Source: Saitoella complicata NRRL Y-17804 (Eukaryota > Ascomycota > Saitoellomycetes > Saitoellales > Saitoellaceae). Taken from it: DNA of 64,000 bases. Location: assembly GCF_001661265.1 (NCBI RefSeq), contig NW_017566996.1, forward strand, positions 496,001 to 560,000, read 5' to 3'. How positions within the stretch are numbered: the first letter of the stretch is position 1; each line of letters opens with the position of its first letter. Positions 10,973 to 21,228 of the stretch are shown in pieces. The translations under genes and the position numbers were made by a program. The notes beneath the pieces were generated by a model. That model was given only the letters and a program-made list of their open reading frames with translations, was not told where the DNA came from and did not search any database.

Positions 10973-13900
10973 TTATTGCCTCCTGTTGTAGTCCCGATCC
11001 GACCTGTTGTCCCTGGAACCGTACCCACCCTGATTGTATGATCCATTGTAACCAGATCCCGATCCGTACCCTTGGTTCGACCTATCATCGCGCCTCTCAC
11101 CCTGTTGACCGCCTTGACCGCCATACCCACCATACTCGCCGTATCCACCACCCTGAGCTGGTGGCGGTGGAGGAGCTCCGTAGCCTCCATATGAGCCATA
11201 ACCGCCAGTACCAGGCGCAGGCGGATAGCCGTTACTGCCGCTGTAGTATTGCTGACCATATCCTCCAGCGCCGTAAGATCCATAGGACGTAGGCGCTGGC
11301 GGCTGTTGTTGATTGTAGCCGCCATAGCCTCCGTACCCACCCCCACCGCCACCACCACCGTATCCGCCACTGGCATACGAAGACCCGCTCTGGTAAGCAC
11401 CACCCTGATGTCCGGCAGCTTGTCCGGCTCCACGGTCGGTGTAACCATAGCTACGGTCATTATATCCTCCAGTAGCGGGCGGAGGACCATTCCTGTCTCT
11501 ACCACGACCACGACCACCGCCGCCGTATCCTCCACGTCCATCGCGACGACCGCCGTTCCTAACAGTCTCCTTGTCAGCATAGTTGAGCGCAGGCGGCTTC
11601 AACTTCACGCCTCTCAAGAGCATCGACTTGTGAACGTAGGAAGATTTGGGCACGTGGTAACGGACACTGATCGAACGGTCGTTCTCAATATCCTCCAAGT
11701 TACCTTGCTTCAACGGGAACGGCACAGTACTGTTTGGGATGCATGCTTCATCCACACTAACGCTTCCAACCAAGCCATCACTGACTTTCGGGTTCAGCTT
11801 CAATGGCTTGTCCTGCTTCTTCTTGGAGTATAGTTTACCAGCGAGCTCATCATAGAGCTTGTTCTGGTCACCGCAATACAACAACTCATAACCATCCTTG
11901 TTGCGCAAGTTTTCGTCCTCAGACAACTCGGGGTACTTCTTGCCTAGTGCATGCAACAGCCTCTTCTCATCAATAAACGGAAGAAGCGCAACACCTTGCC
12001 AAGCAAACTTCTTTCCATTCAAATCGATGGGAAAGTCTTCGGGGTAGAAATCCAAGATCTCAGACTCAGGATCCGTCATGAGCTGCTGGAACGGCTCAGG
12101 AATGTGCTGCTTCGAGTGCGCAGGCAATACACCCATAAGCTGCTCAAAAGGCTTGAATGGCTTTCCCTCGCTAAACTTAACGTCCAAGTCCTGAATATCT
12201 TCGAAATCAGATGCGAAGGGCGCGTAGTGGTATGGGTAATACCACGTCCAACTGGGACAACCCTGGTAATAGTAAAGCAATACCCAGCACAAACCTTCAA
12301 CATAGGCTTTCGCTACTTGACGACGAATATCTCTGTCAGAGGGAGCTGCACCGAACTTCTGTGCGTAATACCTGTCCTTGTATCCAGGTTCCCAGAGACG
12401 AACAGTATCCTCGACGTCGTCATCTTCAACAGAAACCTTCGACGTACCGTCGCTACTCTTGACCTCGTCATCAGCATCTCTCTTCCTCTTGCCTGGAGTG
12501 GTCTTCTCAGCTGACACAGCATCCGCCTCCACGGGCGGCACAACCTCGGCACTGATCGGGTCGGTGGCAATGGGCTCAGCAGGAAGAGTCTCGTCGACTG
12601 CGGATTCATCTGCTACCTCAGCAGGGGTACTGTCAGCAGGCGTCCGCGCACCTGAATCCTGTTCACTCTCAGAAAGCAGCTCTGCGCGCATGGCCTGAGC
12701 AGCTGACATGTTTGACAGATTCTTCTTTGCAACAAGCGCCTTGTTGAGCGCGCGCATCTCTTCTAGATTGTCCCTTCCTCGGCCAAGTACAGCCAAAGTT
12801 GACAAATCAGGTCCGGCCGCAACAGCAGAGCCGTTGAACTTGGTGTGCTTACCTTGAGGCAACGATCCCTTGACCTCTTGCTCGAAGGTCAAGCCACCCG
12901 CATCGCCTCTCTTGTTAGCCTCCCTCCGTGCCTCAGCCTCAGTCTTACGACGCTTGTTGTTCTCCTCACGCCTGACCTCTTGCTCCTTTCGCCGTCTAAA
13001 GATGTTGTCCTCCTGCTTTCCAAGCTCATTCAGGACGATCTGCGCGCGCTCCATGTTCACACTCCCATCCAAAGTCAAATACCCGCCCATGGCGGGGAGG
13101 TTCCTCTTCCAGATGTTCTGCAACGTGTCAATCGCACCCTCCCTAATCTCTAATGAAGGCAAGTGTGGCAAGAAATCGTTACCGACGAAGAAACAAAGGA
13201 AAACCCAGTCATCGATAGCTCGCTCCAAATCAAACGTGAAGGGACAGTGTGGGATATCAAGTTCGGCTTCGAGGTACTCTCTCAGCACATCAACTTGCAG
13301 CCAAATGAACGGCTTCTCCACTGCTACCGGATTGTCCTCCTTTGGCTTTGGCACACCTGTACACTCAGCGGCATAATGACCTTCCTTACCGCATATTCTG
13401 CACCCTTTGTCGTTCTTATCCTGGAAGAAGACGTCTTCACGCAGGACGCGGAAGTGAGGTTCGTGGGTAGCCAAACCCAACATAATAAGGTCGGCATCCA
13501 AACCGTAAATGACGTGCTTAGTGTTAGGGTCGTGCTCAGGGCTGGCACGCTGGGATCGCACGAATTCCATGATCTTGTGCTCTCCCTCACCGGGAACTCC
13601 AGCATCGGACAGAATGACCTTCAAGTCCTTCCATCCAGGGTTGTAGTTGAGCTGGTAGGCGATCCAGTACCGTAATGAAGCAGCAAGGATATCCATGAAC
13701 GGTGTTCCGGGCGTAATCGCGTTGGAATCCCAGGTCTTCTTGCCCTTCAAGCTCTCATCAACCTCTCTTCCCTCATCCTCCAGTTGCTTGATCAGGGCCG
13801 CGGTCTCTCTCTCCTTTGCCGCAGCTTCCTGCGCAGATCTGAAACGACGCGACCGCTGCTGGTTCATCTTGGCACGGGGAGCAACACCGTCAATAGCAAT

Positions 13901-14197
13901 CATTAGTAACTTACGCGGGCGAACCATGCCGACGACGCGCTCGGTGTACTTGAACACCTCAAGCATCATCTCATCTTCGGTCTCAGGCGCCGGCTTGTTC
14001 TCGGGGTGCGAACAGGGGTGAACGATACCGTTCATATCGAGGTAGAGGTTGTCAAATTCCTCGCCATTTGGGTTCGGCTTCGACGTGTCGACTGGAACAA
14101 GTTCGCCATTCACCAACTGCGGCTTGTCCTCGATCACCGGCGCGATGGTCTTGGGGTATTTCTTGGACAAGAATCTGAAGAGGGCCGGAACACCCAT
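10973..14197 (-). CDS. RAT1: Nuclear 5'-3' exoribonuclease Rat1/Xrn2
   Basis: Nuclear 5'-3' exonuclease that matures rRNA and snoRNA and ends RNA polymerase II transcription by the torpedo mechanism. One uninterrupted exon, 1,074 residues. The N-terminus MGVPALFRFLSKKYP and the acidic active-site blocks (LYLDMNGIVH; IAIDGVAPRAKMNQQRSRRF) are intact. A CCHC zinc knuckle (CRICGKEGHYAAEC) lies near residue 265. The conserved CPSWTWYYPYHYAPF block is present. The last ~170 residues are Gly/Tyr/Arg-rich low complexity with many GYGG and RGG-like units. The gene is divergent from SPB4, only 142 bp away. Confidence 0.97.
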   Translation of the reverse strand: MGVPALFRFLSKKYPKTIAPVIEDKPQLVNGELVPVDTSKPNPNGEEFDNLYLDMNGIVHPCSHPENKPAPETEDEMMLEVFKYTERVVGMVRPRKLLMIAIDGVAPRAKMNQQRSRRFRSAQEAAAKERETAALIKQLEDEGREVDESLKGKKTWDSNAITPGTPFMDILAASLRYWIAYQLNYNPGWKDLKVILSDAGVPGEGEHKIMEFVRSQRASPEHDPNTKHVIYGLDADLIMLGLATHEPHFRVLREDVFFQDKNDKGCRICGKEGHYAAECTGVPKPKEDNPVAVEKPFIWLQVDVLREYLEAELDIPHCPFTFDLERAIDDWVFLCFFVGNDFLPHLPSLEIREGAIDTLQNIWKRNLPAMGGYLTLDGSVNMERAQIVLNELGKQEDNIFRRRKEQEVRREENNKRRKTEAEARREANKRGDAGGLTFEQEVKGSLPQGKHTKFNGSAVAAGPDLSTLAVLGRGRDNLEEMRALNKALVAKKNLSNMSAAQAMRAELLSESEQDSGARTPADSTPAEVADESAVDETLPAEPIATDPISAEVVPPVEADAVSAEKTTPGKRKRDADDEVKSSDGTSKVSVEDDDVEDTVRLWEPGYKDRYYAQKFGAAPSDRDIRRQVAKAYVEGLCWVLLYYYQGCPSWTWYYPYHYAPFASDFEDIQDLDVKFSEGKPFKPFEQLMGVLPAHSKQHIPEPFQQLMTDPESEILDFYPEDFPIDLNGKKFAWQGVALLPFIDEKRLLHALGKKYPELSEDENLRNKDGYELLYCGDQNKLYDELAGKLYSKKKQDKPLKLNPKVSDGLVGSVSVDEACIPNSTVPFPLKQGNLEDIENDRSISVRYHVPKSSYVHKSMLLRGVKLKPPALNYADKETVRNGGRRDGRGGYGGGGRGRGRDRNGPPPATGGYNDRSYGYTDRGAGQAAGHQGGAYQSGSSYASGGYGGGGGGGGYGGYGGYNQQQPPAPTSYGSYGAGGYGQQYYSGSNGYPPAPGTGGYGSYGGYGAPPPPPAQGGGYGEYGGYGGQGGQQGERRDDRSNQGYGSGSGYNGSYNQGGYGSRDNRSDRDYNRRQ

Positions 14198-14273
14198 CTT
14201 GTCTGCTTATCCTGTCGGTCTTCGAGGTGCCGAGCGTTTGGGTGCAACGTCGCGATGCGGGGCGAATTTCCTG

Positions 14274-14279
14274 CACGTG
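14274..14279. promoter_or_regulatory. CACGTG box in the RAT1|SPB4 divergent promoter
   Basis: The sequence tgCACGTGat lies 77 nt from the RAT1 ATG and 61 nt from the SPB4 ATG, in a gap of only 142 bp. Both genes act in rRNA maturation, so one shared element could co-regulate them. Confidence 0.45.
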
Positions 14280-14339
14280 ATGATAAGATAAAAAAGTATC
14301 GAAGACGTATTGCAAGTAACGTAGACACGAAATCTAAGA

Positions 14340-16346
14340 ATGTCTGGAAAGCCAAGACGGCAAGAGTCTACGTCCAAGACGGCATGGACCTCCTTGGAGA
14401 CGCCGCTGACTCCGTGGATCGCCGAGGCCATTGATCTCATGGGGTTCACCGACATGACCCCGGTGCAGGCTTCTACGATCCCCTTGTTTATGAAGCACAA
14501 GGATGTCGTTGTGGAGGCAGTTACAGGAAGTGGAAAGACGCTGGCATTCTTGGTGCCAATCTTGGAGAGGTTGGTTAGGAGGGAGACTCCGCTGGCAAAA
14601 CACAATGTGGGGGCAGTCATCATTTCGCCTACTCGAGAACTTGCTACACAGATCCACACGGTCCTCAAGTCCTTTCTGGACATGCAGCCTGGCTCTGCCA
14701 ACGAGGAGGCCGAGGAAGGGGAGGAGCCTATACCTAGCCCGCACTACTTGAAGTCGCAACTCCTCATCGGTGGTACGGTTACTGTACAACAGGACTTTTC
14801 AACCTTCCGCAACAGTTCCCCCCATATTCTTATCGGTACCCCTGGGCGCCTGAACGAGCTGATCTCTTCGTCAAAGTCGCCTGCGATCCTCAAGGAGTTT
14901 GAAGTATTGGTCATGGACGAAGCGGATCGCTTGTTGGATATGGGATTCAAGACCGAGTTGACTACCATTATCGGTAAACTGCCGAAACAGAGAAGAACGG
15001 GTCTTTTCAGTGCCACTATGACCGACGCTGTTGGCGAGCTTGTCCGTACAGGTCTTCGCAACCCAGTTCGCGTTATTGTCAAGGTGGCTACGAACAAGAC
15101 TGGTGCTGACGCTGAGAAGCGCACGCCAGCATCTCTCCAGATTGGCTATATTGCCGTACATCCTTCTGAGAAAATTGCTCAAACTATCCGCCTTTTGAAC
15201 TACTCTCTCAAGAACGACAACCTCACGAAGACCATTCTCTACCTACCAACATGCGCCTGTGTTGATTACTTTACCCCTTTGCTTTCTGCCCTTCCGGCTC
15301 TGAAGAAGTTCATTCTTGTCCCTCTTCATGGAAAGCAAACTCCTCAAGCACGAAAGAAGAACTACGAGAAATTCGTGGCCCTGCCCAGCTCTACCCCCTC
15401 CGTTCTCCTCACAACCGACCTTGCCGCACGCGGTCTTGACGTCTCTGACGTGGATCTTGTCATCCAGCTCGAGCCACCACAAGATCCAAAGGCATTCGCA
15501 CACAGATGTGGAAGAGCAGGTCGTGCTGGCCGTGCTGGACGTGCCGTTGTCTTCCTTAACGCTGGTCGCGAGGAGGACTACGTCGAGTTTCTCCGAGTAC
15601 GGAAGACACCAGTGCGCAGGATTCCACGCCTTACACCGGAGGGCGAGATCAAGGTTGACGAGGAAGGTGCGGAGATTCAGGCTGACAAGCAAGTTGATGA
15701 GCTCGTGGATCAGATGAAGAAGATTGTACGGAAAGACAGAGATTTGTACGAGCGCGCGATGAAGGCATTCGTGTCATACATCCGTGCTTACACGAAACAC
15801 CAAGCTACCTTCATCTTCCGGATAAAGGAGCTTGACTTAGATGGTGCTGCCAAGTCCTATGCTTTACTCCGATTACCTCGGATGCCAGAGCTAAAGGGTC
15901 GTACTGTGGAGTACGACAGCGAGGTCGTAGACATGGAGACCTTTGCCTACGCTGATAAAGTTAGGGAGAAGGCGCGTAAGGAAGCTTTGGCAAAGGCGAA
16001 GGCTGAGGGTTCTGCTGCCAAACCAGCTGAGGAGAAGAAGCCTAAGATCAAGCCTACAACAGCATGGTCCAAACAGCTCGAAACTAAAGCCGCGAAGGAA
16101 GAGCGCAGGACGAAGAAGGAGCGAAAGCGAGAATGGGAGAAGAAGGAGAAAAGAGCAAGGGCTGAAATGGAAGAAGACGAGAAGGAGGTCAAGAAGGATT
16201 GGAAAGATCTGAGTGTAGACGACAAGGTAAAGAAGAGGAAGGTTGTTAGGAGAGATGAAGATGAAGATGAAAGTATGGACGAGCTGGATATGTTGGATGA
16301 TGTGGAAGAAAGGCCGAGCAAGGGAATGTCATTCGATGACATGTGA
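14340..16346 (+). CDS. SPB4: DEAD-box RNA helicase Spb4 (60S biogenesis)
   Basis: Nucleolar ATP-dependent RNA helicase needed for late pre-60S assembly (yeast Spb4 / human DDX55). One exon, 668 residues. All helicase motifs are visible in order: Q motif GFTDMTPVQASTIP, Walker A AVTGSGKT, PTRELA, DEAD, SAT, ARGLD and HRCGRAGR. Motif VI runs into a small in-frame repeat of Ala-Gly-Arg. A Lys/Glu-rich coiled-coil tail with nuclear-localisation-like clusters follows, as usual for Spb4. It converges on the lipase gene (153 bp between stops). Confidence 0.94.
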   Translation: MSGKPRRQESTSKTAWTSLETPLTPWIAEAIDLMGFTDMTPVQASTIPLFMKHKDVVVEAVTGSGKTLAFLVPILERLVRRETPLAKHNVGAVIISPTRELATQIHTVLKSFLDMQPGSANEEAEEGEEPIPSPHYLKSQLLIGGTVTVQQDFSTFRNSSPHILIGTPGRLNELISSSKSPAILKEFEVLVMDEADRLLDMGFKTELTTIIGKLPKQRRTGLFSATMTDAVGELVRTGLRNPVRVIVKVATNKTGADAEKRTPASLQIGYIAVHPSEKIAQTIRLLNYSLKNDNLTKTILYLPTCACVDYFTPLLSALPALKKFILVPLHGKQTPQARKKNYEKFVALPSSTPSVLLTTDLAARGLDVSDVDLVIQLEPPQDPKAFAHRCGRAGRAGRAGRAVVFLNAGREEDYVEFLRVRKTPVRRIPRLTPEGEIKVDEEGAEIQADKQVDELVDQMKKIVRKDRDLYERAMKAFVSYIRAYTKHQATFIFRIKELDLDGAAKSYALLRLPRMPELKGRTVEYDSEVVDMETFAYADKVREKARKEALAKAKAEGSAAKPAEEKKPKIKPTTAWSKQLETKAAKEERRTKKERKREWEKKEKRARAEMEEDEKEVKKDWKDLSVDDKVKKRKVVRRDEDEDESMDELDMLDDVEERPSKGMSFDDM

Positions 16347-16499
16347 AGCATTCGATACCAATATGATATGGGTAAATTCCCTTCCTATCGTACACCTACT
16401 ACAGTATATGATACAGTGCCTCGCAAACCAACCACACTTGACTCGCTAGCTATTCCAAGCCTAACATATAACTTAGCGGTTTTCCTATACAACCTACCC

Positions 16500-18997
16500 C
16501 TACTGAGTCTTTTCGAGGATGCGACGATATTGCTGCTGACGGATCTTCTCCTTCTCCGAATCATGCTCACTAAAGAAATGAGCCGACCTCTCCAAAGCAC
16601 GCCAGTACTCGGTCGTGAAGTGATCCCTGAGCTGTTTCGGCGTGAGCAGAACCAAGAGTTGAGCTGGGTTAGCCTGCATGACACGGCGGACCCAGCCAAC
16701 ATATTGGCGACTAAGGTCTTGCGGAGTACTGAAAATCCTTGAGCGGATGGCATGGGCTTCGCGGGGAATGGTTGAATGGAGCGTGACGGCGTCGACATCA
16801 TCGGAAGGATGCCCAACTGGGTTCCAACCCAGAGGTGCCTTGTGGGCATCCTGGAACACGCGAATACCGGGACCGATGACAGAGTAGTCGGCCAAAGAAT
16901 CACGTTTCACCAGAGGAGCGCTGACCAAAGAGATGGCAGAACCCCATCCTCCCGACACGAAAGTCTGCGGCGAGAAGGGCACCCGTGTTACGAGATCGGA
17001 GTCGTCGATGATACGCCAAAGAGTACGGGGATTGTCAAAAGGTGTGCTAGAGATGGAAGCAAACCACTCGGCAAAGTCAGAGTCGCCGACAGCCGGACAA
17101 CCATAGACGTAAGCATCCCTAAGGAAAACATCAGAACCCAAATCATTGTGTCCAGCGTCAATGGACTTCATCACGCGGGCATAAAACAAAGAAGCGATTG
17201 CAGCACCAAGAGAGTGTCCAGTCACCCAGACGGGTACATGACGCTGAACGTGACCAGTAGTCCTTGGGCTGACAGGGATGCCCCGAGCGAGCTGCTGGGC
17301 TTTGCGGCGAACAGCACTGACGATGGATCCATAAGGCGAGTTGGCAAGACCAAGACGCCCATTGTAGGCACGAGTGCTCTGACCGGAAGAGTCAGGGAAC
17401 AGCGAGTCATAGAAGCCCGTGTGAACGTCTCCAAACAGGTAAGCACCTGCACGCGTCTTCTGGAAGGTGGCATCGGTGATCCATTCGGAAAAGTCTCCCG
17501 GACTGGTACCCTTGAACGAAACAACAATGAACGGGTGATCGCCCTCCCGCCACCAAAGCGCAGCGAACGGGCTACCAGTCGTGTTGAGTTCACTGACCGT
17601 GGCAAATCCAATCGGAGCACCCGGTGTGGACCAAAGCTCAGCCTGCCTCTGAAGACGCCTGACGGAGGCCTCAAACAAGCCTTCAATATGAGTTTGAAGA
17701 TCGTGATGGATGGGTTGTTCACCCATGTCCGGCGTCAGCATTGTAGCAGCCGGATGATCCACGCCGAGGTGAGGCACCGGGTCAAGCGTGGGAAAATGAC
17801 GGCGGAACCGCTTGTACTCCCTCGAGGCTTCATGGACTTTTTTGTCATCCCTCTCATACATGATGGATGAAACTAATAACAAGAATCTGGCAATGTCAAC
17901 ATCGAAGACGGGAAACTCCGGATGAAAGCCGTCGTGTGCCTTCAACATCTGTTTGATTGCCGGGCGGGAGTCTGTAACCATAATTAGCGCCGCCATGGGA
18001 GTGTTCGCTGGACAACGTACTTAGTTTAGACAGATTGTCTTTGGCACGTACGACAACATCCTGATACTTCATGGTGAACATGTCCGGCTCAGACCAATTG
18101 ACGACAGAAAGACCGGCACCATAGGTGTCTGACAGATGCTGGAACAACCGCTTTCCTCCGAGGAAATAAAACATCTTCAAGGCAAACTCATACCAGAGCA
18201 AGGCCGTTGCTACAAAAGGATAACCGACGAGCATCATGAAAACTTGAACAGGGTCGGTGAGCCACATAAGGGGAGTGCTGAGGAAGGTCATAATGACATT
18301 CCTGGTGGTTTGCTGAACGTACTGGATCCAAGGGAGCAACGAGACGAACAGCGTCTGTAGCAAAAATCAGCAATGTTACGGAAGCCGCGCCCAATATTTC
18401 GGACCTTCGCGAGTTCAAACACCCCATGCGGCTGGATGATACTGGCTCTGGTGATGCGGATCTTCCCACCATACGCGGTGCCCTGCCAATTCGGAAGGTT
18501 GTCCCCAGCACGGGTCCACAGCGAACGCAAACGAGACATCTCAAAGTCCTATTCCCCTCATTAACTAAGGTTCTTATCGTACGATCGCGGAAGCTCACCT
18601 GAATATGCAACTGATCCAACCTCCCAGTACCCGACCGATTATACGTCAACTGATCATCATCCTTGAACGCAACATCCATCGTCGCCTGATCAAGAGGCTG
18701 AATTTTGTGCTCCTGCTGCTGACGAGGCTTCACATTCCGACTCTGATTCTGGTGATCACTATTATACGGCGGCACAGCTTCAGGCGCCGCAATGAACGGT
18801 GCAATCGGACCCCCCGCAATGGAGCCCGTGGGAACGGGAGTAGACATGGAACCTGTCGATTGCCACTCAGGTGCGGATGAACTAGTCGAAGACGAGAAGG
18901 GAGATGCGGATAGGTGTTCTGGCTTAGCTGGTCGTTCTGGCGTTGTTCGAACGTGTAGGGATGGAGGCTTGGGGGGAGGATGAGGTTTTACCGGCAT
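16500..18997 (-). CDS. Class-3 (diacylglycerol-type) lipase, membrane-associated
   Basis: Predicted alpha/beta-hydrolase of the lipase class 3 family. Four exons (18599–18997, 18405–18548, 18021–18354, 16500–17971) with introns of 49–50 nt keep frame and encode 782 residues from the first in-frame ATG. The nucleophile elbow VTGHSLGAA places the catalytic Ser near residue 546; DSDLVTRVPF probably carries the Asp. Hydrophobic stretches encoded by exon 3 (for example PVQVFMMLVGYPFVATALLW) suggest membrane attachment. The N-terminus is Pro/Ser-rich and disordered. The frame stays open upstream to about 19160 without an ATG, so the true start could lie in an unseen upstream exon. The substrate cannot be told from sequence. 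Confidence 0.85.
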
Positions 18998-19596
18998 TTT
19001 ATACCGTTCACGGCGGGATGTGGTGATGGGCTCAGATGGGGTAATCAGCTTGACAGGACCGTGACGCAGTAGGTCATGAGATAAAACAGCTGCTGTCCTG
19101 CGAAGGGTCCGTTTCAACGTGTTGGCACCTGATTGTACGGGCCGTCCCAACAATCTTGAGCCCAGTCAGTTACAATCGAAACGATGTTGTATCGATGGTC
19201 GTGATCACGTTGCGGCATAATAGAGTTCAAGCCAAGCCGCTGCTTGTATGAACGGACATGCGCAAGAGGTGCGGTCCGAGCCCTGGAGGGTCCACTAACC
19301 GGTGCCCGGAGCGAACGTGAGGGAAACCACCATGGCCATGAGAAAAACTACAGTGAAGGAGTCAGATGTATAATACAAGCGGACAGACAAGCAGTCACAG
19401 GATCACGGGAAGATGCACCGAGACTCAATAGACGATGCAAAGGGAGTTCTTTTGATGTGATATGTTTTCCAAACCAAAAAGCAAAAGACCAAAACCCAAT
19501 GAAATCAAAACGCCAAAGAATATTTTCCAGTTCCCAGTTACAGTAACTTTTTGTCTTCAACCTATCTAACCACTACCAAGTAGAGGGAAGACAGAT
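18998..19596. other. Intergenic region, lipase promoter and RPS0 3' flank
   Basis: This stretch holds the lipase promoter and the 3' flank of the ribosomal protein gene. The frame of lipase exon 1 stays open to about 19160. A minus-strand ATG at about 19220 opens a 34-codon frame starting MPQRDHDHRYNIV, but no splice pairing joins it in frame to the lipase. No other gene is seen. Confidence 0.4.
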
Positions 19597-20595
19597 TTAA
19601 GCGTCCCAGGAGGTGGTGGCCTGGACCTGAGCGGCATCACCGGCCCAGTCGGATGAGCCAGCGGGGGCAGCATCCCAGGAAGCCTCACCGGAAGCCTCAG
19701 CGGTAGCAGTAGCGGTAGCAGCGACAGCGGCAACACCGGTACCGGCAACCTCCCAGTCGGCAGCGTCACCAGTGTACTCGGGAGCGGTCTCAGCAGGGAC
19801 CTCAGCCTCAGCGGCCTCGGCCTCCTTCTCGGCCTCTTCAGGGTCGCGGTAGAAGTACAAGTCGACCATGACATTCCAGGCGGCATCGCGGGAGGGAATG
19901 ACACCACGGAGACGGAGGACCTCACGGGCCAACAACCACCAGACGAGACCGATGGAGTGACGACCCTTGTTGTTGGCGGGGATGGCAACGTCAACGTGCT
20001 GGAGGGGGGAGTCAGTGTCGCAGATGGCGATGACGGGGATGTTGACGTAGGAAGCCTCCTTGATGGCCTGGTGGTCGGTGCGGGGGTCGGTGACGATCAA
20101 GAGACGGGGCTCCTTGAAGGCACGGACGGCGTGGTTGGTCAAGGAACCGGGGGTGAAACGACCGGCGATGGGGGTGGAACCGGTGTGGTTGGCGAACTTG
20201 AGGACAGCACGCTGACCGTAGGGACGAGCAGAGATGACACAGACGTCAGAAGGGTTCTCGATGGTGGCGATGATACGGGCAGCGAGAACGATCTTCTCCC
20301 AGCTACAGAACTGTTAGCCCACCTAGAGCATTGAGGTCAAAGGAATTGACAAACGTCTTCTGGAGGTTGATGAGGTTAACACCGTCGGGACGGCGCTTGT
20401 AAACGTAAGGCTCCATGCGGACCTCGCAGTTCTTGGCACCAATGTGGGTGTTGGCAGCAAGGAGCATCTAGAGGTTAAACCCATGTTAAAGTCGATTCTA
20501 AGCCGATGACCTCAGGTCCAGTTGTCGTCCTCCCAAGAAACACTAACCTCGATGTCCTGCGCGGTGGGGTTGAAGATGGTGGGAAGCTTGCTCAT
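19597..20595 (-). CDS. RPS0: 40S ribosomal protein S0 (uS2, RPSA family)
   Basis: Small-subunit ribosomal protein uS2, required for 40S maturation. Three exons (20548–20595, 20355–20467, 19597–20302) with introns of 80 and 52 nt encode 288 residues. The N-terminus [20 protein letters not shown] and blocks such as [24 protein letters not shown] and [14 protein letters not shown] are diagnostic. The C-terminal tail is Ala-rich and ends in TTSWDA, as usual for fungal S0. Codon use is strongly biased to C/G-ending codons, as expected for a highly expressed gene. A 52-nt leader intron lies 5 nt before the ATG. Confidence 0.97.
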
Positions 20596-20600
20596 GATGC

Positions 20601-20652
20601 CTGTAGGGAGACTGTTAGCACGCCAATGATTGTCGCTTGCGGGATCACCTAC
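20601..20652 (-). other. 5'UTR intron of RPS0
   Basis: On the minus strand a donor gtaggt follows ttacag, and an acceptor ccctacag lies just before gcATCATG. The 52-nt intron contains the branch site gtgctaac. Leader introns are common in highly expressed fungal ribosomal protein genes. Confidence 0.7.
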
Positions 20653-20765
20653 CTGTAAGTTACTGGAGGATGGACCGAGACTGGGTGCTGGCTGGAGAAC
20701 TCGAGGTCGGAACTTTTGCGCGCTGGAGGTGAGTTTGGTTTCGCAGAGCGCGGCGTGCGCGCGCC

Positions 20766-20779
20766 TAGGGTTAACCCTA
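20766..20779. promoter_or_regulatory. Telomere-repeat-like palindrome in the RPS0 promoter
   Basis: TAGGGTTAACCCTA is a perfect 14-bp palindrome made of two back-to-back AGGGTTA units. It lies about 114 nt upstream of the leader intron of RPS0. Tbf1-type Myb factors bind TTAGGG-like boxes in ribosomal protein promoters of several fungi, so this is a good candidate site. Confidence 0.5.
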
Positions 20780-21228
20780 CCCCACGGCCCCCCGCCCCAA
20801 GCGACTGAGTGCGAGCCCGTGCCAGAGCGGTACCGTTCTGCTCGCAAAAACGCCCTCAAGAACTCGCAGCAATTGCCCATGTAAAAGCAGGCCTCCCGTC
20901 GCCGGACCCGACAGATCTTCCGACATGTGGGCCCACGCGCTACACGGTTCATTCATTATGCAGAAGATAAGCTACAGCGTGGTCCGTGCGCCTTTTTCGA
21001 ACGCCGCCGGAAACGCTGGACACAGCTGGCGGCCGGCGCGCATGGCGAGGGCGAAGGCAGAGGAAAGCTGGGGACATGTTCTGCCACACCGATCGGGATG
21101 GCCACCCGTGCAATCCACAAACACCCCACCCATCCTCCTCCTTCACTGCTGCTGTCAACGCACACGCGATGACCTCTCACGCTCTCACTACCTCAAGAAC
21201 AATCATCTCTTGCTACTCCACAAAAGAC

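Noticed and set aside
16776-17870. A 364-codon plus-strand frame inside the lipase gene
   Set aside because: The minus-strand frame has the GHSLG lipase motif and consistent introns. The antisense frame has low-complexity, unrecognisable content.
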